From: Methylophaga sp.
GTDB lineage: Bacteria; Pseudomonadota; Gammaproteobacteria; Nitrosococcales; Methylophagaceae
Reading direction: 5' to 3'
NCBI RefSeq assembly: GCF_030651745.1
Contig: NZ_JAUSCC010000061.1
Span: 1-64,000, forward strand
Length of the DNA: 64,000 nt
Position 1 is the first letter of the stretch, and every line of letters begins with the position of its first letter. Of this stretch, positions 26,428-36,472 are shown one piece after another. The position numbers and the translations under genes are program-made. The notes beneath the pieces are model-generated. The model saw only the letters and a program-made list of their open reading frames with translations. It did not search any database and was not told the origin of the DNA.

Positions 26428-26886
26428 ATGAAAGTATTAAAACGTTTTTTACCCTTAGGTCTTATTGTGCTGGCTGTCAGTGCATGCAGTAATCCTGCTG
26501 CAGACTATGATGTGCAGGAAGTGGTGAGCTCTGCCAATGAACAATGGAACACTGCTTTTAATAATAGTGATGTTGAAGCCTTAGCCGGACTTTATGCATC
26601 ACAGGCCACATTATCACCAGGTGATGGCAATGTATTGAATGGGCAACAGGACATCGCTGCATTGTTTCAAGGCTTTTTCGAAAATGGCTTACATAACCAT
26701 CAAATCGATACTATCGCCACATATTCAGCTGATGGACAAATCAGCCAACTGGCTAACTGGTCAGCAGATGTGGAAGCTGAAGATGGTCAGACACTGACTT
26801 TCCAAGGTGTATTGATGACTGTTTTACAGCAGAACGATGCCGGTGACTGGGAAGTGGTTTCTCACATCTGGAACATGGCTGAATAA
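26428..26886 (+). CDS. SnoaL/DUF4440-like lipoprotein
   Basis: A 152-aa lipoprotein with lipobox AVSACS (Cys21). The mature part has the NTF2-like/SnoaL pattern of DUF4440 and SgcJ-type proteins: ANEQWNTAFNNSDVEALAGL, YASQATLSPGDGNVLNGQQD, and a closing GDWEVVSHIWNM. Such domains bind small molecules, but the lipoprotein form has no assigned role. A strong AAAGGAG site is present. It is probably in one operon with marR and is followed by a terminator. Confidence 0.85.
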   Translation: MKVLKRFLPLGLIVLAVSACSNPAADYDVQEVVSSANEQWNTAFNNSDVEALAGLYASQATLSPGDGNVLNGQQDIAALFQGFFENGLHNHQIDTIATYSADGQISQLANWSADVEAEDGQTLTFQGVLMTVLQQNDAGDWEVVSHIWNMAE

Positions 26887-26906
26887 CGTTAGCTGCATTT
26901 CCAAAC

Positions 26907-26938
26907 AAAAAAGCCGGTTGATTTAACCGGCTTTTTTT
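26907..26938 (+). terminator. Rho-independent terminator
   Basis: AAGCCGGTT-GATTT-AACCGGCTT is followed by TTTTT. It closes the marR-lipoprotein unit. Confidence 0.9.
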
Positions 26939-27010
26939 ATGTTTTTGTGAAATTGATCAGCGAAAATTTGCTTAACATGATGTGGCTGTGCTAAAAACCA
27001 TGAAAAAATA

Positions 27011-29170
27011 ATGGTTATAAAAGGGATTTTTCCTGTGAGCGCCTTACAAATGTATCAAAGACACTCGCTATTGGAATTACTGTTTAATCGCGTTCATGAA
27101 GGCATCATCATTACCAATGCCGATAATATCATCGTTGATGTAAACGAAACATTATGTGAAATCACCGGCTACAGCAGAGATGAATTGATTGGCAATCGCC
27201 CCAATATTTTAAGCTCCGGCAAGCAAAGCAAAGAATTTTACAGTGAAATGTGGCAAAGCCTTATCCAAAATGATTTTTGGCGGGGAGAGGTGTGGAATCG
27301 CAAAAAAGACGGTTCATTTTATGCCGAGGTTTTGACGATTCACCGCACCAGTGATCCGCAAACTGGAGAGTTGTTTCATTTGGGATTGGTCTCTGACATT
27401 ACCATGCTTAAGCAGCATCAGGCTGAATTGGAACGACTTGCTCATTATGATGCGTTAACGGCTTTACCCAATCGAAATCTACTCGCGGACCGGTTTGAAC
27501 AGGCCATTGCTCACAGCAACCGGACCCAAAGCTTGCTGGCAATCTGTTTTCTTGATTTAGATAATTTCAAGCCGGTAAATGACGAGTTGGGACATAACAT
27601 CGGTGATGAATTATTAATTGAAGTCTCACAGCGTATAAAAACCATATTGCGGCAGGATGATACGGTTTCCCGCTATGGTGGGGATGAGTTTGTTATTTTG
27701 CTTGGCGAAATCCAGAACCGTCAGGATTGCGAATTATTACTGCACAGATTAACTGAGGAGCTTAGCCGACCTTATAAAATTGGAAAACACTTCATTCGCA
27801 TCAGTGCATCCATTGGTTATACGGTTTATCCATTTGATCAGGGTTCCATGCAGACCTTGATAGAGCATGCCGATCAAACCCTTTATAAAGCTAAGCTGGA
27901 TGGCAAGAAAACATTTCGTATGTATGAAATGGGCAAGGAAGGTTGGCGCGATGAAAAAACCGAACAGTTGTATGCAATACGACGTGCACTGACAGAAAAT
28001 GAGTTCCAGCTGTTCATGCAACCGAAAATCAGTATGTGTACTGGTGAAGTTGTGGGATACGAAGCGCTTATCCGTTGGCAACATCCCGAGCAGGGCATGT
28101 TATTTCCACAACAGTTTTTGCCTTTAATCAATGGCACGATGCTGGAGATACAGTTAGGTGAGTGGGTTATCCGGCAAGCCCTGATGCACTTACAGCAATG
28201 GCAGAATCAAAATCACCATTGGCATATCAGTATTAACTTGTCGGCCTACCATCTGGGTTTTAATGGCTTTTTACAACGGCTGGGAGAGATCATTGCTGAA
28301 TTTCCCGAAGTAGATTTACAGCATTTTCAATTTGAAATCCTGGAAAGTCATGCCTTAGATGATCTAAGTTTGATAGTCGATGTGGTGCGTCGCTGCAAAA
28401 ATGAATTTAATATCAAAACGGTATTGGATGATTTTGGTACAGGCTATTCATCACTCAGTCATATCCGTACTTTACCGGTATCTGCCGTAAAAATTGATCA
28501 GACATTTGTGCGCAATATGCTGGTGGATGTGGATGATTGCAAAATCGTTGAAGGGGTTATTGCACTGGCCAGATCGTTTGATCTGGAGGTAATTGCTGAA
28601 GGGGTTGAATCTCTTCGTCACGGGCAAATATTGCTTTCCATGGGCTGTGAGTTTGCACAGGGATATGTGATTGCCAAACCCATGCCGGTCGCTGAGCTGC
28701 CTTTCTGGCATCAACATTTTTGCTTGCCTGTCGACTGGCACAAATACCGTTATCACCGTCAACATGTGAAATGGACCCAATTGAACCTGTTCTGTCTGTA
28801 TTTAGAATTAAGTGTCGAGAGCCTGGAAAGGCGTTTTGCCGTCGATGGTGACGATACCGATAGCTCCTCTTGGTCAATCATCTCGCTCAAACAGTCGCAT
28901 TGCGGAGTCTGGCTGGAACGATCGGAAAATTTACAACTGATTGATAAGGAATGCCTGCAAATTTTAAGAGAGAAATATCGTAGCTTTCACCACCTGATGA
29001 CCATGACCATTAAACTCTATCAAGCAGGTAGAAAACAAAACGGTCAGGAAAATCTTCAGTCCCTGCATGCTCGTTATCTGGATATGCATCAATTTATCCA
29101 ATCGAAAGTTCTGCATATGCAACCTCCAGAATTAACTACCGACGAAACACAGGCCCTAACAAAAAATTAA
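27011..29170 (+). CDS. PAS-GGDEF-EAL protein with CZB-like C-terminal domain
   Basis: A 719-aa cytoplasmic protein. A PAS domain (~20-135) is followed by a cyclase domain with intact YGGDEF and RQDD inhibitory site, and an EAL domain with YEALIRW, VLDDFGTGYSS and EGVES. Both enzyme motifs look active. The last ~150 residues hold a helical domain resembling the chemoreceptor zinc-binding (CZB) type: HVKW, SHCGVW and SFHHLM are at roughly CZB ligand positions. A GTG at 27035 with AAGGGA upstream is a credible alternative start. Confidence 0.9.
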   Translation: MVIKGIFPVSALQMYQRHSLLELLFNRVHEGIIITNADNIIVDVNETLCEITGYSRDELIGNRPNILSSGKQSKEFYSEMWQSLIQNDFWRGEVWNRKKDGSFYAEVLTIHRTSDPQTGELFHLGLVSDITMLKQHQAELERLAHYDALTALPNRNLLADRFEQAIAHSNRTQSLLAICFLDLDNFKPVNDELGHNIGDELLIEVSQRIKTILRQDDTVSRYGGDEFVILLGEIQNRQDCELLLHRLTEELSRPYKIGKHFIRISASIGYTVYPFDQGSMQTLIEHADQTLYKAKLDGKKTFRMYEMGKEGWRDEKTEQLYAIRRALTENEFQLFMQPKISMCTGEVVGYEALIRWQHPEQGMLFPQQFLPLINGTMLEIQLGEWVIRQALMHLQQWQNQNHHWHISINLSAYHLGFNGFLQRLGEIIAEFPEVDLQHFQFEILESHALDDLSLIVDVVRRCKNEFNIKTVLDDFGTGYSSLSHIRTLPVSAVKIDQTFVRNMLVDVDDCKIVEGVIALARSFDLEVIAEGVESLRHGQILLSMGCEFAQGYVIAKPMPVAELPFWHQHFCLPVDWHKYRYHRQHVKWTQLNLFCLYLELSVESLERRFAVDGDDTDSSSWSIISLKQSHCGVWLERSENLQLIDKECLQILREKYRSFHHLMTMTIKLYQAGRKQNGQENLQSLHARYLDMHQFIQSKVLHMQPPELTTDETQALTKN

Positions 29171-29272
29171 AGTTGGTTTAACCTTCCTGTTTGGGGAAAC
29201 GTTAAAGGCGCTAGGATCCTGTCCTTAAATTCTTTATGATTGAAAGCTTTGTTTTATAAACGAGCCTTTTAA

Positions 29273-30712
29273 ATGCAGAGTAGTAAACGGATTTTTACGC
29301 TGACAATCAGTTCGCTGGTGTTACTTGGTTTTATGGCTACCAGTCTGATTGGCTATTTTGTCGCTCGTGATTCCACCAGTGAACAGCTGCAAAAACAGAT
29401 GCTGCCCCTGACCAGTGACAACATTTATTCCGAAATTCAGCGTGATCTGTTGCAGCCGTTATTGATTTCGTCATTGATGGCCAATGATACATTCCTGATT
29501 AACTGGGCTGAGACAGGCGAACAAGATCCGCAACGTTTAGCCGAATATCTGGCGCAAATCCAACGTAAATACAACACCATCACAGCGTTTTTTGTCTCGG
29601 AAAAAACCCGCAATTATTATCATCCAAAAGGCATTATCAAACAGGTGGATGAAACGGATCCAGCTGACAGCTGGTATTTCAAAGCCCGCCAGCTCAACAC
29701 CGATTACGATATTAATATTGATTGGGATACTGCAGCCCCCAGTCGGATGAGTATTTTTGTTAATTATCGGGTTATCAATCAACAAGGAGATTTGGTTGGT
29801 GTGACCGGTGTTGGCTTATCAATGGAGGTTGTGGCTCAGTTAATTGAAAACTATCAACGCCGTTATGGTCGGGAAATCTATTTTGTCGATCGACAGGGTG
29901 AAATCACGCTGCGTAGCAGTCAGTTTCAGGATGATATTTATCTGCAGAATAAAGCGGGTTTAGATCAACTATTTGTCCAAATCCTCAGTAACCCGAGTGC
30001 TTCAGTGAGCTATGCGGCTAAGGATGGTAATACTATCTATTTAAATAGTCGCCTGGTACCTGAGTTCGACTGGTTTTTGATTATTGAACAAATCAATGAT
30101 CCGGCCACTGACCGAATTGAAACGGCTTTGTGGATCAATATTGCGGTTTCCCTAGCGGTCAGTATTTGTGTATTACTGGTTGCTCATTTCACTTTACGTG
30201 GTTATCAGCGCCGACTTGAATTAATGGCCACCAAAGATAAATTAACTGGTGCCACCAGCCGGCAGGTGTTTGATTGGGTCTTTAATAAGGCACAAAAAAC
30301 AGCGCTGCGTAAGGATTGGCCTTTATCGATGATCGTGCTCGACATCGATCATTTTAAGTCGGTCAACGATAAATATGGCCACCAGTTTGGTGATCAGGTA
30401 CTCAAATCTGTCAGCCGTCTCATCAAACAAAAAGTACGGGATGTGGATATTTTATGTCGCTGGGGTGGTGAAGAGTTTTTATTGCTGTTGGAAAACTGCG
30501 ATCAGCAACATGCTGCCAAAATTGCCGAGACACTTAGAGAAAGTATCAGCCAGCACCAGATCCGTATCAAAGACCATACTGTCAATGTCACCATCAGTGC
30601 CGGTGTGGCCGAATATCAGCTGGATGAAAGTATGGAGCATTTGATCGAACGCTGTGATCACGCCATGTATGAATCCAAGAAGAAAGGGCGAAATCGTATT
30701 ACCGTTTATTGA
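29273..30712 (+). CDS. dCache-GGDEF diguanylate cyclase
   Basis: A 479-aa membrane protein with a helix at ~8-30, a periplasmic Cache-type sensor (~40-280; ADSWYFKARQLNTDYDINID), a second helix near 286-307 and a C-terminal cyclase domain. The active motif is GGEEF with RDVD as inhibitory site. It is co-directional with the PAS-GGDEF-EAL gene 100 bases upstream. The Cache ligand is not predictable. Confidence 0.9.
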   Translation: MQSSKRIFTLTISSLVLLGFMATSLIGYFVARDSTSEQLQKQMLPLTSDNIYSEIQRDLLQPLLISSLMANDTFLINWAETGEQDPQRLAEYLAQIQRKYNTITAFFVSEKTRNYYHPKGIIKQVDETDPADSWYFKARQLNTDYDINIDWDTAAPSRMSIFVNYRVINQQGDLVGVTGVGLSMEVVAQLIENYQRRYGREIYFVDRQGEITLRSSQFQDDIYLQNKAGLDQLFVQILSNPSASVSYAAKDGNTIYLNSRLVPEFDWFLIIEQINDPATDRIETALWINIAVSLAVSICVLLVAHFTLRGYQRRLELMATKDKLTGATSRQVFDWVFNKAQKTALRKDWPLSMIVLDIDHFKSVNDKYGHQFGDQVLKSVSRLIKQKVRDVDILCRWGGEEFLLLLENCDQQHAAKIAETLRESISQHQIRIKDHTVNVTISAGVAEYQLDESMEHLIERCDHAMYESKKKGRNRITVY

Positions 30713-30767
30713 GGGCTAACAGATCTGCAAACCCTAATTCACCATCTTTGTGCGTGACGCACCATTT

Positions 30768-30784
30768 TGCACCACAAAGTCGCA
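30768..30784 (+). promoter_or_regulatory. NtrC-like enhancer site upstream of nirB
   Basis: TGCACC-ACAAA-GTCGCA matches the NtrC dyad TGCACC-N5-GGTGCA in ten of twelve positions. A further GTGCG-TGA-CGCAC palindrome lies at 30750-30762. The site is about 70 bases upstream of the -24 element. Confidence 0.5.
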
Positions 30785-30835
30785 TGTTACTTACCTGTTT
30801 AAAATTAATTTCTAATTAAATTAATAGGTTACTTG

Positions 30836-30852
30836 TTGGCACAGTGCTTGCT
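30836..30852 (+). promoter_or_regulatory. Sigma-54 promoter of the nirBD-nasA unit
   Basis: TTGGCACAGTGCTTGCT is a full match to the sigma-54 consensus TGGCAC-N5-TTGCW. The transcript should start near 30863, which rules out a GTG start at 30844 for nirB and supports the ATG at 30886. Confidence 0.85.
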
Positions 30853-30885
30853 CAAGCATATTTAATCGAAATGCAGGAGCGATCC

Positions 30886-33315
30886 ATGAAAGAAAAATTA
30901 GTGCTGATTGGTAATGGTATGGCCGGTGTTCGCACACTGGAAGAATTACTCAAGTTAGCGCCTGAAAAATACGACATCACTGTTTTTGGTGATGAGCCTT
31001 ACGGTAACTACAACCGTATCATGTTGTCGCCTGTACTGGCGGGCGATAAAACCATTGATCAAATCATGATCAATGACCGTCAGTGGTATATCGATAATGG
31101 CATCACCTTGCATGCCGGTAAAAAAATTACCCATATCAACCGTGTCAGACGCCAAGTGGAAACCGCAGAAGGCGAAGTATTTGAATACGATCGCCTGTTA
31201 TTAGCAACCGGTTCACGTCCATTTATGTTGCCGTTACCGGGTCGTGATCTACCTGGGGTGATCAGTTTCCGTGATATTGCTGACGTCGATACCATGCTGG
31301 AAACTGCCAAATCCTATAAGAAAGCTGTAGTCATCGGTGGTGGTTTGCTGGGTCTGGAAGCAGCCAATGGTTTGATGATTCAGGGTATGGAAGTCACCGT
31401 GGTACATATCGCTGATGTATTAATGAATCAGCAATTGGATAAACCGGCATCAGATTTGATGTTAAATGAACTGCAGGCCAAAGGGCTGCACTTCTTGATG
31501 TCGCATGAAACTGCAGCGATTGAAGGTAAAAAACGTGTTGAAAAAATTGTCTTTAAAAATGGCACTGAAATCGACACAGATTTAGTGGTGATGGCGGTTG
31601 GTATTCGTCCAAACATCGAATTAGCTCAATCAGCCGGTATCCATTGTGAACGAGGCATCGTGGTGGATGACACCATGCAGACCTTTGATCCTAAAGTTTA
31701 TGCGGTTGGGGAATGTGTTCAGCATCGTGGAGCAACGTTTGGTTTAGTTGCACCATTATTTGAACAGGCCAAAGTCTGTGCCAATCATCTGGCTCAAATG
31801 GGTATTGCCCGTTATGTCAGCTCCATTACTTCCACCAAACTCAAAGTCACCGGCATTGATTTGTTTTCCGCAGGTAACTTCATTGGTGATGAAAGCACTG
31901 AAGACTTAGTTTTCAAAGATGCTGCCCGTCATGTCTATAAAAAGCTGGTGATTCAGGATGACAAACTGATTGGTGCGGTGTTGTATGGTGACACCGTTGA
32001 TGGTGCCTGGTACTTCCAGTTAATGCGTGATGGTACCGATGTGTCGAGCATTCGGGAAAACATGTTGTTTGGTCAGCATCATATTGGTGATTCCGGTCAT
32101 GGTGCGACCAATTCTGTTGATGGTCTGCCGGATGATGCTGAGATCTGTGGCTGTAATGGTGTCTGCAAAGGCGATATTGTCAAAGCCATCAGCAAACACA
32201 GTCTGTTTACACTGGACGAAGTGAAAGCTCATACCAAAGCTTCAGCATCGTGTGGTTCCTGTACCGGTCTGGTAGAACAAATTCTGGCGTCTACTCTGGG
32301 CAGTGATTTCAATGACACGCCGAGTAAAAAAGCCATGTGTAGCTGTACCAGCATGAGCCATGGCGAAGTGAAAAACGCCATTAAAGAACAAAATTTGAAA
32401 ACTATCCCGGACTTGATGGTGGCACTGGATTGGAAAACACCAGACGGTTGTCATTCATGTCGTCCGGCGCTGAATTACTATCTGCTCAGCACCTGGCCGG
32501 ATTATCAGGATGACCCGCAATCACGTTTCATCAATGAAAGGGTGCATGCCAATATTCAGAAAGATGGTACTTATTCCGTCGTGCCACGGATTTGGGGTGG
32601 AGTAACCAACGCCAATGAATTACGTGCCATTGCGGATATCTCCGATAAATATAACGTGCCAACCGTCAAAATTACTGGTGGTCAGCGTATCGATTTGTTG
32701 GGTGTGAAAAAAGACGATCTGCCAAAAATGTGGGCCGATCTAAGTGAAGCCGGTTTTGTTTCAGGTCATGCCTACGGCAAATCTTTGCGTACCGTCAAAA
32801 CCTGTGTTGGTTCTGAATGGTGCCGCTTTGGTACGCAGGATTCTACGGGCTTAGGAATCAAGGTCGAGAAAATGACCTGGGGTTCGTGGACCCCGCATAA
32901 ATTCAAGATTGCGGTCTCCGGTTGCCCACGTAACTGTGCTGAAGCCACCATCAAAGACTTTGGTATCGTCTGCGTGGATTCAGGTTACGAATTACATGTC
33001 GGTGGTAACGGTGGTATCAAGGTTCGGGCAACCGATTTCCTCTGTAAAGTCGCCACTGAAGAAGAAGCAATGGAATATTGCGCTGCCTTTATGCAGCTTT
33101 ACCGTGAAGACGCACATTATCTGGAACGTACCGCGCCGTGGATTGAACGGGTAGGTCTGAAAAGTGTGCAGGCTAAAGTGGTTGACGATCATGACAATCG
33201 CAAAGTGCTGGCACAACGTTTTTATGAATCACAGGAAAAATCGCAGGATGATCCATGGGCAGAACATGCTGCCAAACAGCGCGAAAACTATATTCCCATC
33301 AAGCAAGTAGGTTGA
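30886..33315 (+). CDS. nirB: Assimilatory nitrite reductase large subunit
   Basis: An 809-aa NAD(P)H-dependent nitrite reductase, reducing nitrite to ammonium in the cytoplasm. Domains in order: FAD/NADH pyridine nucleotide-disulphide oxidoreductase (GNGMAGVRTLEELL; VIGGGLLGLEAANGL); two BFD-like [2Fe-2S] regions (CGCNGVCKGDIV near 421; a second near 485); and the sirohaem/[4Fe-4S] reductase. Cluster cysteines are C640 and C646 (CVGSEWC) and C680 and C684 (GCPRNC). The ATG has AGGAG 6 bases upstream. First gene of nirB-nirD-nasA. Confidence 0.97.
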   Translation: MKEKLVLIGNGMAGVRTLEELLKLAPEKYDITVFGDEPYGNYNRIMLSPVLAGDKTIDQIMINDRQWYIDNGITLHAGKKITHINRVRRQVETAEGEVFEYDRLLLATGSRPFMLPLPGRDLPGVISFRDIADVDTMLETAKSYKKAVVIGGGLLGLEAANGLMIQGMEVTVVHIADVLMNQQLDKPASDLMLNELQAKGLHFLMSHETAAIEGKKRVEKIVFKNGTEIDTDLVVMAVGIRPNIELAQSAGIHCERGIVVDDTMQTFDPKVYAVGECVQHRGATFGLVAPLFEQAKVCANHLAQMGIARYVSSITSTKLKVTGIDLFSAGNFIGDESTEDLVFKDAARHVYKKLVIQDDKLIGAVLYGDTVDGAWYFQLMRDGTDVSSIRENMLFGQHHIGDSGHGATNSVDGLPDDAEICGCNGVCKGDIVKAISKHSLFTLDEVKAHTKASASCGSCTGLVEQILASTLGSDFNDTPSKKAMCSCTSMSHGEVKNAIKEQNLKTIPDLMVALDWKTPDGCHSCRPALNYYLLSTWPDYQDDPQSRFINERVHANIQKDGTYSVVPRIWGGVTNANELRAIADISDKYNVPTVKITGGQRIDLLGVKKDDLPKMWADLSEAGFVSGHAYGKSLRTVKTCVGSEWCRFGTQDSTGLGIKVEKMTWGSWTPHKFKIAVSGCPRNCAEATIKDFGIVCVDSGYELHVGGNGGIKVRATDFLCKVATEEEAMEYCAAFMQLYREDAHYLERTAPWIERVGLKSVQAKVVDDHDNRKVLAQRFYESQEKSQDDPWAEHAAKQRENYIPIKQVG

Positions 33316-33319
33316 ACAA

Positions 33320-33628
33320 ATGCAAAATTGGACTGAAGTAGGACCCGTAGAAAGTGTGCCGCAAAAAGGCTCACGCGTGATGACCACACCAGATGGGGAT
33401 GTGGCCATTTTCCGTACCAGCTCAGACGAGGTCTTTGCCTTGTTTGACCAATGCCCGCACAAAAAAGGCCCGTTATCGCAAGGGATTGTTTACGATAAAC
33501 GTGTTGCTTGCCCATTACATAACTGGGTGATTGATTTAAGCAGCGGCGAAGCGACCGGGCCGGATGAAGGATGTACCCGTTCATTTGAAACCAAAGTCGA
33601 AGACGGCCTGATTTACATCTCACTCTGA
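33320..33628 (+). CDS. nirD: Nitrite reductase small subunit, Rieske type
   Basis: A 102-aa NirD-like protein. A full Rieske [2Fe-2S] motif is present: CPHKKGPLS and CPLHNW supply two Cys and two His. Many NirD proteins have lost these residues, so this one is an iron-sulphur version. It begins 4 bases after the nirB stop and pairs with NirB. Confidence 0.93.
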   Translation: MQNWTEVGPVESVPQKGSRVMTTPDGDVAIFRTSSDEVFALFDQCPHKKGPLSQGIVYDKRVACPLHNWVIDLSSGEATGPDEGCTRSFETKVEDGLIYISL

Positions 33629-33638
33629 GGATTGACTG

Positions 33639-36287
33639 TTGGCACAACATGCAACACAAACAACTTGTCCCTATTGCGGCGTTGGCTGCGGCGTTTTAGC
33701 TGAGCCGTTGGCTGACGGGTCGGTCGCCATAAAAGGTGATCCGGCACATCCTGCGAATTTCGGGCGTTTGTGTTCTAAAGGTTCAGCATTAGGTGAAACT
33801 GTCGGTTTGGACAATCGTCTGTTGTATCCACTGGTAAACGGTAAGCGGGTTGACTGGGATAGTGCACTGGATCATGTCAGCGATAGATTGAAAAACATCA
33901 TTGCTGAGCATGGACCCGATGCGGTGGCATTTTATGTATCGGGGCAAATCCTGACCGAAGATTACTACATGGCCAATAAGCTGATGAAAGGCTTTATTGG
34001 TAGTGGCAATATCGAGACCAATTCACGTTTGTGCATGTCCTCGGCGGTTGCCGCCCATAAACGTGCATTTGGCAGTGATACCGTGCCTTGCAGTTACGAA
34101 GATCTTGAACAAACGGATCTGCTGGTAATCATCGGTTCAAATACTGCCTGGTGTCATCCGGTGCTGTTTCAGCGTATTACTCAAGCTAAGCAAAATCGCC
34201 CTAATATGAAAGTGGTGGTAATAGATCCACGTAAAACAGCGACTTGTGATATTGCCGATTTGCATCTGCCATTGCGTCCCGGTGCTGATGCGTTTCTGTT
34301 TAATGGATTGTTGAATTATCTGAAACAGCATGACTGTGTGGACTGGCATTATCTTGAACAGCATGTCGAAGGTTTTGCTTCTACACTCGATTCGGCTGCC
34401 AAAACAGCAGCCAATATTCCGCAAGTGGCACGTCAAACAGAATTGTCCGAAGAAGATGTGGCAAAGTTCTATCAACTGTTTGCCTCAACCGAAAAAACCA
34501 TCACGCTGTTCTCGCAAGGAGTCAATCAATCCACCAGTGGTACCGACAAATGTAATGCCATTATTAACTGTCATCTGGCGACAGGTCGTATCGGCAAGGT
34601 GGGCATGGGGCCGTTTTCCATCACTGGACAACCCAATGCAATGGGGGGACGTGAAGTCGGTGGCTTGAGTAATCAGCTGGCGGCACATATGGAAATCGAC
34701 AAGCCGGAACATCATGAACGCCTTTCACGTTTCTGGAACACCGATAGGCTCACCAAAACCGCTGGTCATAAAACCATTGATATGTTTCAGGCGATCGAGC
34801 GAGGTGATATCAAGGCGGTCTGGATTGTGGCAACCAACCCGGTGGTCAGCATACCGGATGCCGATCAGATCAAAAGAGCATTAAAACAATGCGAACTGGT
34901 TATTGTCTCCGAGATTGAGAAACAAACCGACTGTACCGAATATGCCGATGTGTTATTGCCGGCTTTGGGGTGGGGTGAAAAAGATGGCACCGTCACCAAT
35001 TCAGAACGTCGTATCAGTCATCAGCGAGCTTTTTTACCTGCTCCCGGAGAAGCCAAAGCCGATTGGTGGATGCTTAAAGAAGTCGGTAAACGAATGGGCT
35101 TTGCTGAGCAATTTCAGTTTGAAACAGCAGTGGAAGTGTTTCGCGAACATGCGACCTTATCAGCCTTTGAAAATCAGGGGCAGCGGGATTTTGATATCAG
35201 CGCGTTGGCCAATATTACCGAACAGGAATATGCGGCGTTGCAGCCAATTCAATGGCCGGTGACCGATAATGCCCCGCAAGGCACTGCCCGGATGTTTACC
35301 GACAATCATTTTTATACACCGTCTGGTAAAGCCAGAATGATTGCAGTGGAGCCACATTATCCGCAAAACGAAGTGGATGATGACTATCCGTTAGTGCTTA
35401 ATACCGGTCGTATTCGTGACCAATGGCACACCATGACCCGTACCGGTCGGGCACCCAGATTAAATGCCCATATCAGCGAACCAATGATTGATATGCATCC
35501 GGTGGATGCCGGCCATTGGCAGATCCAGAACAAGGCACTGGCACAAGTCGAAAGCAAATGGGGACGACTGACCGGACGGGTCAACTTAACCCAGGATCAA
35601 CGGCCCGGCAGTATCTTTGTACCCATTCACTGGAATGGTCAATTTGCTTCACAGGCACGTGTCGATACTCTGGTTGCACCAATTACCGATCCGATTTCCG
35701 GTCAACCCGAATCCAAGCACACGCCGGTAAACGTTCGACCTTTTTTACCGCGCTGGCACGGTTTTATTTTATCGCGTCAACCACTGAGCCTTACTGAAAC
35801 GGCCTATTGGGTCAAGGTTAAAGGCCAACAGTTTTGGCGTTATGAACTGGCCGGTGAAAACTGGGTGGAACAGCCGCTTGAGTGGGTCCAGAATCTTACT
35901 GAACAACAAGGTGAATGGCTGGAATTCAGTGATCAGCGAGCAGGTCGCTATCGCGCGGCAAATATTCTCGATAACCAGCTACAAACCGTTATGTTTCTGG
36001 CTGCCGATCATCACTTACCTGAACGTGGCTGGCTGTCTCAATTATTTATGGAACAAACGCTGGACGCAGCCGCCAGGCAAAGTTTGTTGGCAGGTCGTCC
36101 AGGCCCTGGACAGCAAGACAAAGGCAAATTGGTTTGTGCCTGTTTTGCGGTGGGGGAGACGACCATTAAAGAAGCAATCCGTAAAGGTGAAGCCAAATCA
36201 GTTGATGAAATTGGCCGTTGTTTAAAAGCCGGAACCAACTGTGGCTCCTGCATTCCCGAATTAAAACAACTGTTAGCAAACTCCTGA
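33639..36287 (+). CDS. nasA: Assimilatory nitrate reductase catalytic subunit
   Basis: An 882-aa molybdopterin enzyme that reduces nitrate to nitrite in the cytoplasm. The N-terminal [4Fe-4S] motif CPYCGVGCGV is at 10-19, with LCSKGSALG completing it. Molybdopterin regions include SRLCMSSAVAAHKRAFGSD and PFSITGQPNAMGGREVGGLS. A C-terminal BFD-like [2Fe-2S] domain (LVCACFAVGETTIKEAI; GTNCGSCIPEL) is the NasA arrangement. The start is TTG at 33639 with GAGG 8 bases upstream, 10 bases after the nirD stop. The electron donor partner is not encoded next to it. Confidence 0.95.
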   Translation: MAQHATQTTCPYCGVGCGVLAEPLADGSVAIKGDPAHPANFGRLCSKGSALGETVGLDNRLLYPLVNGKRVDWDSALDHVSDRLKNIIAEHGPDAVAFYVSGQILTEDYYMANKLMKGFIGSGNIETNSRLCMSSAVAAHKRAFGSDTVPCSYEDLEQTDLLVIIGSNTAWCHPVLFQRITQAKQNRPNMKVVVIDPRKTATCDIADLHLPLRPGADAFLFNGLLNYLKQHDCVDWHYLEQHVEGFASTLDSAAKTAANIPQVARQTELSEEDVAKFYQLFASTEKTITLFSQGVNQSTSGTDKCNAIINCHLATGRIGKVGMGPFSITGQPNAMGGREVGGLSNQLAAHMEIDKPEHHERLSRFWNTDRLTKTAGHKTIDMFQAIERGDIKAVWIVATNPVVSIPDADQIKRALKQCELVIVSEIEKQTDCTEYADVLLPALGWGEKDGTVTNSERRISHQRAFLPAPGEAKADWWMLKEVGKRMGFAEQFQFETAVEVFREHATLSAFENQGQRDFDISALANITEQEYAALQPIQWPVTDNAPQGTARMFTDNHFYTPSGKARMIAVEPHYPQNEVDDDYPLVLNTGRIRDQWHTMTRTGRAPRLNAHISEPMIDMHPVDAGHWQIQNKALAQVESKWGRLTGRVNLTQDQRPGSIFVPIHWNGQFASQARVDTLVAPITDPISGQPESKHTPVNVRPFLPRWHGFILSRQPLSLTETAYWVKVKGQQFWRYELAGENWVEQPLEWVQNLTEQQGEWLEFSDQRAGRYRAANILDNQLQTVMFLAADHHLPERGWLSQLFMEQTLDAAARQSLLAGRPGPGQQDKGKLVCACFAVGETTIKEAIRKGEAKSVDEIGRCLKAGTNCGSCIPELKQLLANS

Positions 36288-36472
36288 CAGTTGTTCTGGC
36301 AGGAAGTATTTCTGCCCAACCAAATTGACGAGTGCTGTGCATTTACGATGATGCATTTCCCTCCGAACCGCCCAGCGCGTATGCAGCCACAACGTCGTGG
36401 CAAATCAATCTCTATTTTTTGATATTTCGGTCGCCGAAACGTATTTCTGCGACCCGTAAATAAGGAAGGATC

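Noticed and set aside
30844..30885. GTG start extending nirB by 14 codons
   Set aside because: It overlaps the -12 element of the sigma-54 promoter; the ATG at 30886 has AGGAG before it.
36288..36472. nasA-porin gap as a separate ANTAR leader or sigma-54 promoter
   Set aside because: It has hairpins (GGCAG...CTGCC; TTTCGG-TCG-CCGAAA) but no A1/G4 hexaloop pair, and the TGGCAG has no matching -12 element.
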